Source: Apostichopus japonicus (taxonomy: Eukaryota > Echinodermata > Holothuroidea > Aspidochirotida > Stichopodidae). From it: a stretch of 64,000 nucleotides of DNA. Made by a program: the position numbers and the translations under genes. The notes below the pieces were generated by a model that saw nothing but the letters and a program-made list of their open reading frames with translations, did no database searches and was not told the DNA's origin. Location: NCBI RefSeq assembly GCF_037975245.1, contig NC_092572.1, positions 27,695,989 to 27,759,988 of the forward strand. Direction: 5' to 3'. Below, piece by piece: positions 25,236-39,100 of the stretch (position 1 is its first letter; each line of letters opens with the position of its first letter).

Positions 25236-26870
25236 CTGTAACATGACAATACAATATCCACAATATCTTCACTGAATAAAGCTACTAATTAGTGTACAGG
25301 GGCTGGGTTGTTAGTTGTATTGTCATAGTGAGGCGGTATACGTGGAGGAGAAATGTTTGGTAAAAAGCACAACATTGTATCTATTTTGCTGTTTTGAAAT
25401 TTTCAACTGTTCAGGTTGGACTGTACATGTAGGTCACATGTATATGACCATAGGGATTTCTTGTAATATTGTTACTGCCAGTGTGCTATGGTTGGGGAGG
25501 GAGAGTTGAATTTATTTTTAAGACCCCGCCCCCAGAGGCATATGTGATTGACCCCTGCCTATGTACCAACATTTTTATATCAACACTTATAGCAATCAAC
25601 CCAGTATTGAATAAACTCAGCAACTATATTTCTCACTCCTCGTATTAGTAGGATACTTAAACAGTTTACATACTTCATGCCCCACCCTACTCAATCCCAC
25701 CCCCTCAAAATAAACTCATTGATATGAATGCTTACAGTACATAAAATAGCTCATTAGAGATAACAGACGATGAATAATGAAAACATGTCCTGCTTAAGAC
25801 ATATGGAACATTGTTATATTAAAATATTAATGATGCAATATCATCAGCTGCAAAATATTCGTTCTCAAAATAACTTTGGTGTAGTAAAGGTTTCCCAGAT
25901 GATATGCGGGTGTCAATGCCGAGTTTTCTGAAGAAAAATACCATACTAAATTCATAGTCTACACCAGAATCCAGCAAGTTAGGATATGCCAAGAAAACAG
26001 TTTAAAATGCTCAATTTTTAGCCACTTCTGCAATACATTACATGTGTCTTCCTTTTGTAAGTACAATGTTTGTGTAAGAACAAAGAAAGTGACTACTCTT
26101 TTATCAAATGGGCAGAGTATTTGCTTCCAATTTTATAACAAATTTGTAGTGTCTACTCTAATAATTTCCATTAAAAATTCCATTCAATTCAAATCAAGTC
26201 ACAAGTCATTGTACAAGCAAGTCAAGTTATATCAAGTCACTGTTCATCTGTTGTCAAGTCACATCAACAGGTCAAGAAAAATGTGAGTCGAGTCTGATTC
26301 AAGTCACAGGTGACAAAAAATTGACATTTTCAGCAACTAGGAGAATATATCATATGACAGCATAACAAAGACCCAATTCCATCACATAGATTCGATCTGG
26401 TCACTGGCAAGGAACAAGTAGGACACAGTTTCAAGTTTACAATATGAAACTCAACATTTTCATATATTTTTATGTCTTTTTCTGATCATCATAACTGTGT
26501 AAGACCTTTTTGACCTTTTTATTCCATCTTTGAAAATTACAAAACTTCATCTAATTGTTTCAATTTTTAGGTTCCGCTCAGTTCTCACTCTGAATACAAA
26601 GTTACCAGTACATTATACATGCTTTTCATACAATTCCTCTCATTGCTAAGTTAACAATAAATAGCAGAGTGTTTTTTTCTGGCAGTTTGTTCACTAAATT
26701 AACCCCTCCTGTAATTCAACCATTATTGTTTCTGCTGGTTTCATTCCTTTTATCTCACCATCAAGATTTTATTTAACCACATCTTAATGACAATAATAAA
26801 AACTATGGCACGACTGTAAATTTATGTCAATTTCAACACAGAGTTTCTCTTTCATATTTGCATTCAGTAA

Positions 26871-26876
26871 TTTATT
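26871..26876 (-). terminator. Possible polyadenylation signal AATAAA
   Basis: AATAAA on the minus strand lies about 100 nt downstream of the stop at 26973. In AT-rich DNA this hexamer occurs often by chance, so it only adds modest support for transcript termination here. Confidence 0.3.
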
Positions 26877-26972
26877 GTTAATTTAACAGATTTGTTAACT
26901 GATAGCCTACCGCCTTCAACGAATGGACCACGCTTCCTTCTTAGAGGCAAATTGCAAATTACATTTTCAATA

Positions 26973-27131
26973 TCAATCATGAAAATACTTCCTTCTCAAC
27001 AACATCTTATAAACAATTTCCTTGTGTCCCTCGTTGGTAAAATCTCTAACATGATTGTTAAACTTTGACTCCTCTATTCCAAGATTGCGACCTACAACTT
27101 TCCAATTTGTTGGAATTTTTTCTGACCAAAT
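26973..27131 (-). CDS. Terminal exon: truncated Death domain with stop
   Basis: The exon begins after the acceptor attcgttacag, phase 0, and reads 52 residues to a TGA at 26973-26975. IWSEKIPTNWKVVGRNLGIE, a middle segment and EGHKEIVYKMLLRRK match Death-domain helices 1-5; helix 6 is missing. The stop lies just after a 9-bp sequence that recurs 55 bp further on, where Death-like sequence (RRKRG) resumes in another frame. This suggests a small insertion truncated the domain. The protein therefore ends with an incomplete Death domain unless the alternative downstream exons are used. Confidence 0.72.
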   Translation of the reverse strand: MWSEKIPTNWKVVGRNLGIEESKFNNHVRDFTNEGHKEIVYKMLLRRKYFHD

Positions 27132-30100
27132 CTGTAACGAATTATAAGGATTGTATGCTTACTGAGAATAACTTCAAAGATTTATCATGTCTCCATTTAG
27201 GGCCCCGTTGTAATGACAACTCCTGTAACTGAGTATAATGTATTTTCAGTATTTTATGAGAAAAAAGCCACACAAACTGATTGCCCTGATACACATTCAT
27301 GTATGCATGTTACAAACTACAGTAGCTGCAATAGAAAAAAATGTTTTACTGCTCCAACTTTACCCTCAAAGCGGCGTCTGTTATTTGTGAAGATTCATAA
27401 CATATTGTCTGCTGTGAACGTTGGACATCCCTTGTCAGTGATAGTGAAGAACTGTCTGAGTGGGGTGCTACCAGTCTCTGCAATGAGATATGAGTTAAGT
27501 TGTTTATGATAAGATTACTAAAGTTTTCGAAGAAAGTGTATGAGAGTCTGATATATTATTTGTTTTTAAGGCATCTCATACCAAACATTATTTTATGAAA
27601 TATACTTTTAAATAATAAATAGACTGAATGTTACCATCATAGAGGTATCTGTGTCTGCAGGTGTAGATTCTTTGTGTCTGTTCTTCGAGGGTTGGACATT
27701 CACTAACTGTACAGAACTGCCTGAGTGGGATGCTACCAACACTTACTGCAATCAAGTGTGTTGTATTGAGTCACACACAATTGTTAGGGGTATATTTACA
27801 AAATATTGACATCTAGGATGAAAAGCACTTTACAAAATTCACTTGTGTAAAATGCCTGGTCCGCTTAGAATTAATAGTAACTATTAAAAAGTTGTAGGGG
27901 TCATTCTGCTGAAAACCTATTAAAATGGCACCTCTGATAAAAACAGATGCCCCCACAATCTAGCAGTTGGAGAAACAGTCCAGACTACTTTAAACACACA
28001 AAGCATATTTGCAACATTTTATTTCAATGTTAGCCCACAATTAAACATCCAGGGACAAAAGCAAGAATGTATGTAAAGATTAAAGGACAGTCATTACATT
28101 TAAACAGAGAGACATACTGGAAATATAAAAGGTTAACTGCCACGGCCAAACAGGATAGATTAGGAATGATCATTACATCTCTTGAAAATTACTAACAGTG
28201 GGCTAAAGTCTAGGCTGACGGCTCTACTGTAACTTAGTGTTGGAGTCAAGTGTGGTTGTGGTATGATGTGAGTAATATTACTTTTGGTAATGTATAATTT
28301 GAGACATTTATTTATTTTGGGCAAATGCAGCCTAAAACAGCTCTATGTTATCAAAAGTGCAAACTTTCATTGCATGAAAACATTGATGTATTGGTTAAAT
28401 TACATAAGAATGACAAAAAAGTTTCATGCAAATTATCCTCGAGGTGACAAGAGTTACGTAAGTTATACCAATGGTCAAATAAGCAGCATGCTGAAATGGA
28501 TAAGGACAAATGAAGGTTACATAACTATTTACAAACCTTGTATGGGACTCGCAATTCTATTGTTTCCTCCTGAGTAGCTTTGAAGTAAAACGTACAATCT
28601 TCTTCTCTAACTTTATCAAAGGAAAACGGGCACGAATCTTCTATAGGCATCGCTATTTTCCTGAATGAAATTTCCTGCGACAAAGGAAAATTGATATGTT
28701 TCTACCAAGTGCATGTTTCATATTTTAGGGTATATTACATGCAATACCAAGACTGACAAAGCTCTAAAACAAACTTTAAAGGCGCGTTTACACGACAAGA
28801 CAAAATCGTCTACAATTTTGTCGGTAAGTGTAAACGGCTACTCTTGTCGTAAGGAATTCGTCCACGACAAAATCGTCCATGATTTCTTTAATTCCGCGTA
28901 AGACTTGATCGCAGCGTGTGAATGGAATCTCTCTTAACATTTGTCGCGCGACATTTTAAGATTTTAAGTTGTCGAGCAAAGTTGAGCACTGTTCAACTTC
29001 TGTCACGAATTCCACCGGATGGTTCAGCGACCAGTGACTACAAAATGGCTGAATTTAGCGACTCAAGGACGTGAATAAATGTGCGACTAAAGACGATGAG
29101 CTGAAGAGAGTCAGGAATATTCTTAACTTCTATTAAGATTACTTGTGACCAAGATAACAAAATTAGGTTTTAAGTTTTATGCTTGATCATTCTCACAAAC
29201 TTAAAAAAGAGAATTGCGCGTGGATGGTCACTGTTCAAGTGATTCATTGTATGGTTGCAATTATTTCAAAGTCATTATTTTGAATGTTCGTTTCACAGTT
29301 TGTGTGTGGACTGTTTTCAGTTATCTGGGAATGTAATTTTGTTTACGGTCAAGTTGTATATAACTGTAAATTATATACTGTAATAGTCAGTGTGGGTAAA
29401 ATTCTTTTAATTGTGACATTTTGACAGGGAAAAAATGCGAATGATGATCCCAGTTATATTGCTTTGAAACGCTTTCATTTCTTTCTTCTTTATGTTAATC
29501 CTTATGTTCATGAGGCTATGTATGTGACCTCTTCGAAGGCAATCATTTTAAAATTACAAGGTGGTCTAAAATTATTTCATATTTGGATCCACCTTATTAA
29601 GTATAAGAACCCTTTTTGTTAGGTCAAATCTTATTTGAGGTCGCCATGCATTTGCAGTGTGAAACCTTGTGAATAAACATTGTCTCTAAAGTAACCCTTG
29701 AATAAATGTTCTCAAAAAATGTAAGGAACCCCTATGCCTATTGGTTTGCTGGCGTACACTTGTTATCCGTCTGCCAGATTTTCTGAAGTATCTATCACCT
29801 GTAGCAGAAAGTGAAATCTTGGATGCTGATTGGGTTAAAAAGATCATATGACTTAATGCTATTATGCAATATCAGTTACAATTTCTCATTAGGACATATA
29901 AACTTGGAGATGAATTATTTCCTTTCTCTCTACAGTATTTTGTATTTTAGTGAGCTGGCAAATTGCAATATTTTGATATGGATAAAAGATGCCTTTGCTT
30001 CTGGCACCTGTACCCCCAAGAATTCCCTGCCACAACCATATAACATCAAATGCACATATTTATCGCATACGACAATGGTGTCGTGTAAACTAAAAGTTGA

Positions 30101-33100
30101 TCAATTGGAACAATTTCTCTGTACGTGATCAATCGTGCACGACTCAAGACAACCGATTTCGATTCAGGGCTTCTTGTAATATGCTCAACTTTGCGCTTCA
30201 AGTTGCTCACGATTCAGTTTCTACGAAAAGTCTATTCACACGCCACGATTTTGTCGCGCACGGCTATCGTGCACAACAAATCGTGAGGAAATTCGTGTCG
30301 TGTAAATGCACTTTATGTATGCTTCTCTTCCTCAAGACCAACAACTATGGTTAAATTAAATATAGAACAAGAGCCTAACACACACTATGGTTCCTTGCTC
30401 AGTGGAATATGAAAGTGTTGTATGTCATCAGCCATATCATAATATTTATACCCACATGTACCAGCTATTAACCAATAACTGTATTTCAAGTTTGGATATA
30501 ATGTGATTTAGGGTTGAGGAGTTATTGCAATGTTGGTCCCTCCCAAAAAACAAAATTGTGCACTTAAATGGTCCCAAATATTAGGGCCAAACAAAGTGAC
30601 TTCAAAATATCCTGCCCCCAAAAATTGTACCCCAAAACATGTTGGCCCAAATTTTATATATGCATTTGAGGTGGAAATAAATTGAGCCCACCCGTTGCAA
30701 GAATAGGCACACAGTTGTTTGGGCCCAGATAGCTCCAACAGATTTGGGCCTACGTATACCCACTATTAACCAACTACTGTATACCAAGTTTGGCTACAAT
30801 CAGTCCTGTGGTTGCGAAGTTAATGCAATGTAAATATGGTGGACCCAAAAATACTGGGCCCACAAAATTGGGCCCAAAGAATTTTTCCCAAATGCATTTG
30901 CGGTGGAAACAAAATGTGGGCCCACTCAGCCCATAAATGGGGCAGGAATATGTTTGGGTCCAGATTGTCCCCAAAAAATTAGGTCTACATGTACCAGTTA
31001 TTAACCAACAACTGTATGCCAAGTTTGGTTGCAATCTAACTTTAAATAACATTGCAGAATTATTGCAATGTAAAGATGTTTACGTTTAACCCATAACCTC
31101 ATTATACATTAAAATGACAACCAATTTTGATATTTTGATTTATGTTAGAACATTTAGATACAGGTAAACAAGTGACCGATGCTACCATAATTAACATACA
31201 TGTTCCTATATCAGCAAGTTCAACGGGGCTCTCCTACATTCTAGTCGAGGGTGTAGTTACATAGGTCTTAATATTAAACAATTACTGAATCAAAGTAGGA
31301 CAAATAACGTGAAATCGAAGTGCCAACAAGCATGCGAACGTGCCAGATGAATTTGTATGCACATGTTCTGGATGAATGACTGAAATGTTCACTTACAATA
31401 CCGTACAATATCACCGAACGATAAAATAAAGCACAGGTTAAGGTGCTAAAACATCTTTCTTACAAATGTTCCAACGATCTCTTCATATTTATTAATACTT
31501 ACGAACATGCTTATAGTGTTAACTAATGCTACCACTACATATGATTCTTATAATGTCCGACAAGAACCTATTTACCTTTGGGTTTGTGTCTTCAGTGCAT
31601 TTCCAAGACTCTGGCCGTATCTTTTCAAGTAATATCTTCAAAGGATATTGTCCCTCTTTAAAAAAGGGGAATGGTTTTTCTTGCAAGATTTTCATATCAT
31701 TCTTCTCAATTATCTTGAAGGAAAAATCAAACAAAGTACTGAAAAACTCATATAGACAAGCAGGATATGCATGTGAAATTACATTACAATCTGAATGTCT
31801 AGATATGGTGCTAATGGGATCTATTTCTTTTTCATTACATTCCTACACAATGAGCTGGATAAATGTTTATCATTGTTTGTGTATCATTGCTAGTCAAGGA
31901 TGAGTTTTACTTGGACCAGGGACTATTTCCAAGATCTTGGGGAAAATTGTAACATGTAAGAATTAGGAATTTATTAACAATCTCTATCACATTAGCATGC
32001 CAACCTCTCAGATGTATCTATCAAACATGCAATTCAATCAATAACCATAGACAAATATAAAATAGGACATGGTCAACAATCCCCCTTAGTTCGAAATACT
32101 AGCATGGCCATTTACTAAATATGTGTGCATGTTTATTGCAGACGACGGTTACTTATCAAAATCTCAGGGAAATTTTTGCTATCTTCAAGCAGTTTGACTT
32201 CTGACTTTTACAATTACAGTTCTTTCTATTGCTGTTAGCATCTGGTCAAAACATTTATGAAATCACATAGTTGAAGACTACAACTAAACCACTGAGCAAA
32301 AACAGTGAGATCATCATCACCATGTTCTTTAAAAGAACATCGATGTCCTTACTATCCCTACACCATACATTGTTAGTTAACAAAATGATGAGCTCAAAGT
32401 TTATCTTGATGATGACAATTATTTCATGTAACTCACCTCTTTTTTACCTGGTAAGTCAATATAGTATCCAAGTTCCATATGTAACAAGTTGGCATGCGGA
32501 TCTACAGGTAGCTGGCTACAAGCAGCATAGACCTGGATCTTCTTAAATTCAACATCTCTATCATCAATCTGACATGTCTCCCATGAAAAGCTTTCAACCC
32601 AGATTACACAGTTTGTTTCATTCATTTGATACAAAGCATTTTGTTTTGGTCTCCACTTCGGCTGAGTCCCTACAAAAGTAAAACAATTGCTGAATCAGAA
32701 AGTTGGTACTATCATTTTCTTCTGTTTCTTTTCAAGATGTCATATCACCATAGAAGTTGAACTAGGAGGAATGCTATCACAGTGCATCGCCGTGTGTTTA
32801 GGCCGTGAAGCCTTTACATAGTGAAGGCGCTTTGCGTCGTGCAACAAAAAGCCATATCATTTGTACGACTTCATACAAACATTGTGCATTCGCCTTTGAA
32901 ACTGAATTTGATTTTACCCACATTTTCGAAAGAGTATGAGAACTTTTCACAACTGAGACTCGTTATGGCGACCAGAGTGGTAAGAAATACACTCTTGTCT
33001 TAAGTAACAACTTTGAAAAATAATTCGACGTCTCTAATGCCTAGAGTATAAGTGGAGTGTAGTTGTGCAACTTTTAATGTCTGCAAAGTGTAATTTCCGT

Positions 33101-36100
33101 TATCTGAGAGGTACCTGGCAAAACATTTCTTGCTTGTATTATTTGAGTACTCCACTCATATAGTGTCATAGTTACTCCTGGAAAATGCCATAAAAAAGCA
33201 ACCCTTTCTCCTTCAATCCCCTTCCCACACACACCTACTTTTGTGTAACACTTCCATATTATTCTGTGCAAGCACTTCTCATTTTAATGTTAACGTTGCA
33301 AAGTTGGTAGTAGTTTATGTAGACTAACAGATCCCACCTTATGAAGTGAGAGTGCTAAAAGTTTGATTCATATTTACATTAAGACAGTCGTCAAAGAATA
33401 AGATGCTAGCAAGAGTATTAGCTTAGGTGTGTCGTTTTGCCTCGAGGCTTTGTCCGATCATGGTAAGTGAATATAATTAGGTCTTAAATCATAGTTGAGT
33501 AAATGTAGGCAAATGGTTCATAAGAAGATACCAGAACATAACTGGCTAGACTGATTAGGTTCTAGCCTACCTCAAAACTCAGATTACTTTTATTACTGGC
33601 TAAATCTATACTGCTTATGCTCTTTTGCAAAATTTACGGTGTTGAGAATATGCCTATTTTCCTAATTGAATTGTTATTGATAACCCAGGAAATCATAACC
33701 GTCATCTCATGTTATTTTTACATGTGGGTATATCTTAAGGGATACAGTTTTAAGTAAAATGAGGTGGTGATAATGTTTTCATTAGGTTTTAGTCATTTCG
33801 CATCGGAAAGGATAGCCGTAGCCGGTCTAAGGCCTAGGCTAAACCGTATCCAGGGTAAAGTTAATAACAATACAGTAGCTAAGCAGACGACACTATAGTA
33901 AGTTCATTCCTATGTAATTGCTTCTACTATCGCTTCCTTAAAATTACCTGTGAAACTGAGTCCACTGACACATTTTTGACGTTTTTGGCACCCAAATGCG
34001 GCACACGATATCACAATTTCGACTGATTTATGTCAAATTTATCACGCTGGTTATGTCAAAGACGTAGTGTTTGCATTACGAGCCGGTACTGTACAAGCAA
34101 AGCGCCACCAGCAGGATGGGTGGCTTCAGTATATGTCGCATGACGTCATTCTACCTACTTCAAGTTCTATGCATATAACACACTGTAACGTTATCATAAC
34201 TAAGTCTTAACACTGCCAACTAGTAAGATTGAAATCACTGCAATTTTCTTATTTGCTATGAAGGTCAGTAATGTTACTGCAGAAAAAGCCTATTACTCAG
34301 GAACTCAAGTCCTCCAAAAAGTTTGCGTCCTGTAATAAGAGCTTGCCTTTCGATCGAACACCAATTGTGTATTAATTATATGACCTACTTTACTAGTGTA
34401 GTTATATATATGCTATTGATTCACAGCCTTTACTGTGTGAATGTTCTACACAATACACTTGACAGTTGGCCAAATGTACAAGAATTGCTGTTTATACAGG
34501 GGGGCCCACTCTGCCATTTGAAACAATTTTCAATGCTCAGCCACTCTTTCATTCGCCTTTGTACTTCCCTACTCGCCAACTCCGAAGTGCATGCCTCCTT
34601 GTTTGACCTTGTAGCGATCCCAACAACAAATTCTTCAAATGTCCCTGTATCAAAAGTGTGCATCGCTCTCTTAATTCCACACAGTTCTTTACTACTGCAT
34701 GTATAGGCCTGTTCAAACTACAGAGTTTCAACTACACATGGGCAAATCCTCAAAACCTGACGGTACGCTTGTCTTGAGCACTTTGCAGTATTAGAAAACA
34801 ACCAGCTCCACAAACATTTTACGCAAAGTCGATTAAAAATAATCAAACTTCAATGGCTACTTTTGACAATGCACGAAGTACAGTAGCTTACACCAGAACA
34901 TTTGGCCCAAAAAATTGACTGAGGCATGTGGTCTAAGGGACCGCGAAAACAACAAACAAGCTACTGTGGTATGAAAGCACATTTTATATTAGCAACTCTC
35001 AATGCCGAGAGAACAAACAAATCCTTTTCAGTATCAGAGATGTAGCTTTCCACAAAATTCATAGATTGTCTCAATTCATACCATTTTCTGGTCAAAACAA
35101 TGATTAAATTATTACCGCGATAGTCTCTGAAACAAGTGCATCTTCGTACCATGAGCGCTTGTTGTTGAAACGTAGTACTGCATGTGACAACCAGGCCAAA
35201 CTTTGTGATATTTGGGTGTACACATATGATAGCCTATACCACAGACTTCGCTATCTCTCTATACAATGAAGAGTAATGTTCCAAGTAGTTGCATACAATG
35301 TGTTCATTGAGCACTACATATGCAAGAATGTCTGCAGACAATGGGTAAGTGACTAATAAGCCAATCAATCACAGGATAATGGAAAAGCATCCTTGACTAT
35401 GTTTAGCATGACAATCTCTGTAATGGAAATGTTGTTATCCCTGTACCGCAGTTTATTGTTATTATTTTTTTTACAAACAAATTCAATCATTTGTAGCATT
35501 GGAAGAAATTTTGGTTCTCTAGAGAACAAATTGTGTATTTTTGAGAAAAGAAAGCTGTTCATTAAAATATGTATTCTTTTTATGTTTCTTATAGGCCTAG
35601 TTGTGAGTGTGTGCTTGTTTTTGTTTAACTCTAAAAAAAGGGTGTAATTTCATGATTTTGTGTCTCTGGCAAAAGCATTGCGTTCCGGAGGCAGAATCCT
35701 GCATTGGTAACAATGCTGGTAGGTATGAACATTTATGGTGTGATAAGTGTTGTAGCCTGATTAGTTCTGAAAGGAGTCAGCATTGATACAGTGTTCAAGT
35801 TTAAGACATTCAGTATGATATTAATTTAGGTGTGCCACAATAGTTCATGTTTTAAAAAGTAAAATCGACCCATCCAACATAGAAGAAGGGGGCGCTACAT
35901 AAGCCAGAAATGAGTCCTGCCCCAGTTTTCTTGACCCCATCGGCAATTCCTGGCGGTGGGCTCCGGTGAGTGACTGAGTTAAGATGACTCCGTACACAAT
36001 GGCTAAAAAAGTGACGTTACAGCAAGTAAATTTGTTGTGATCTACGTACCAAAGAATACATGCTATGAAGACTTATATACAAATAAGACTTTGAAAAGTA

Positions 36101-39100
36101 ACATAGCCAAATATTTTCAATCAATGACAGGTGAGCACCAAACACACATTTGTGGCAATTGCTACATACCAGTAACCGATACAAATTTCACATGTGGGTT
36201 GTTACTTTTTTCATTTTAAGTTATCCCAAACATAAGGTAAGATGTACCTTGAGCATGGTGACTGCTGAATACCAGTGCTTTGCATTCAACAGGGTTCTTT
36301 AACTTGAGACAGTGAGGCAGGGTGAGCTTTGCACGATGATGCAACTTTATGTTATCTGGAAGCAGTTCCACTACCACTGTTGAGTTACTGGCAAATGATG
36401 ATTTAGACTCTTCTTGGATATAGTTTGAAATGATTTTCATCTGGATCAAGCATTTCCCGTCAATAGCACCAGGAGGAATATCTAGTCTAACATCAGTCCC
36501 TGGTATCTCTAGAATTCTACCTTCTTTGTCAACCACTGCTTGTACACTAAGAGGCGTTTTCGCATAAGAATCTTTTGATTATAATGCAAAGAGAGAAATA
36601 TGTTATGTAAACAACTGGCAGATTAGGACTTAAAAGTCCTCAACTCAATCAATGCTTAGTATATAGCTAATACATCTGCCAGTGCTCTCCTATAGTACAA
36701 TCCCCGCATTGGAGTCAAAGAACACTGTGATCTTAATTCTGTTTGCTGTTCCTAGCTCCATGTCCTTTGCTCCATGGTCCATTGCTCAAGGTCAGTACTA
36801 TTTGACCTTGCTTAGAAACAATATGTTTCCTGTGAGCTGCTCCATATCCCATATTGAAAGCATAACTTCAAAACGCAAAGGTCATAAACATGTGTGTTTA
36901 ACTTTAGGGTTTTCAGTCATCATGTACAGGAGAGATTCACATTATCTATGAGCAGGACTTCAGATATTGTATTTTCAGATATCACCCTGCATCATATACT
37001 GAAATACAGTTCCTGTCTCTGTGTTTCTCAATATACTGATACAGCTAAAAACATTCTCATCTCGTATAGACCTCTACTTAGATCATGATACCAAAGTTCA
37101 TATTCCCAACATATCTCAAAAATAGGCAGTTAGCTGTGTATCAATGTTTTTATATTAACTTTAGGATTCTAGGACATGATGAGTTCATTCACTATACTGT
37201 CATATCATTAAAGGTTTAGTATGATTAACATTTCACATGTACTCTTCATATCCTTGTACCACCAAACGGTTTGAAAATCTATAAGCTGACCAACATTTAC
37301 GGCAAATTCTTGATAGGTTTCATTTTTACTGTAGTGATGTCCCTATTGATAGTAACATATTATGAGTAGGAGCTTGTGAGACACCCTTCAAAGATGGACA
37401 CATAACTGTATAAAAATAGTGAGACCAAATGGATATCTCAGAATACTGGCAAATATCTCATTTGCATATAAATGTTAACATGATTGTTGTTGCAATTAAC
37501 ATGTTAATCTCACACCTCTTTCAATGCATTGTTATTGGAAGTCATGTATATGTATAAGGAGAACTAAATTGATATTCATTTTGTTTCAAACATATCAACG
37601 TTATATAACATAGTCAGAAAATTAAAGGTATGCATGACATAACACAGGTTGTAGGCTGAATCATAATAATGCTCCTTTCAAGGGGAATAACCTGCATATG
37701 GATTTGATATGTTTTCATACAGTTGTAACATCGTGTTATAAGAAGTAATCATAAGGCTCCTTTACAACCTAATGTTCTTTACAGCTGCTTGCTAAATGAC
37801 AATCTGACGATTGCTTTACTTCTTATACTTCCATGGAAAATTGTTTCTAGACTTACATAAGTTTTTTGCAGCATAGGTAAGTTTTTATAAGGAATGTTAA
37901 TTGCTATTTCTATAAATGTTAATATCCTTTTCATATTGTATTTGGATATGGAATTTACATATGTATAGTGTAAATACAAACCATGAAAAACATAATCTCT
38001 CTTACTGATCTCATGTTTTGTTGTCTTTGACTTACCTGAAGTTGTACCACATTGTTCCCTGTTAAGAAGATAATCGGACAGGTCCTTTCGATTAGTTGCT
38101 ATTAGAGCGTCTCTCAGTGTTTTGTTTGTTGCTTTCATCCCACGTTTCCGTTTCCATAGTAGCAACATGTGGTACACAACTTCTTTTTGTCCCTTTCTTC
38201 TGTTATCTGCCTCTATGTTTTCAAGCTCTGTCTCAGCAAGCTTCACATTTCTTCCCACATCTCGCCATTCTTTGAACAAATTTCCTGACAAGTCCTTGAA
38301 ATAACCAGAAATCAAAAATGTTTCATCGTTCTGATGCTATTTCACTATGCCAATTGAAATTGAGCTAATCCATATAAGAACCTCAGTAGACGGTCAAAAA
38401 CTAGAACACTAATGAGGCAAATGCTCATATCAAATACTTTTAAATAAGGTGAGTTGTGTACTTGACAGTTTAAGGGGCTAATGTAATGGTATAATTCTGC
38501 CCCACCCATTCATTAATATGCTTGACTAAAGCTATCATTATCCATGGACACAGCAGCAATTTTGTGCGAAAAGTGTGACTTTGACACAAATAGACACAGA
38601 ATAGACAGAGTTGCCGCATATTTGTCACGCAGGTGTTTACTGGAAAAAGATTGGAAACTCAGAAGAAGGGTTGACACAGGAATCTGTAAGGATGCAGAAG
38701 TTCTAGCAGAGTCTCAATACTACCGATGTGTTTGTAGTTTATATTGTTTTAGAGTTAGATTTCAGTTAAGACAGGTATTTCAGGTGGAAGTTATTTAATG
38801 CATCTTGATTGACAAACGTTTTCCACACATAGCATATGTTGCAAAATTAATTACAAATATCCCAGATTCAGGTGGGGACAAACTTGGGAAGTCATTATAT
38901 AATTAAAGCTTATCCCAACAAACCGAACTAAGTTCCTCGCATAACTGTGAAACATGCTATGATTCCATTATTGTGTTATATGTTTTGTGGGACAACAAAC
39001 TAAAGCAACATTCTTCTTTTCAAGAGTACAACCCAAGCTGTCTAGGCCGTTGCAGTTCCATGGTAAAATGAAGCCTTTAATGCCAGGTACAGAATATATC

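Noticed and set aside
36682-37088. Plus-strand frames opposite the ZU5/Death intron
   Set aside because: Part of the duplicated intron; no splice-bounded coding pattern and antisense to a well-supported gene.
38544-38798. 84-residue plus-strand frame MDTAAILCEKCDFDTN
   Set aside because: The homologous stretch in copy B (about 19070) is broken by stops and frameshifts, so it is conserved only as duplicated intron.
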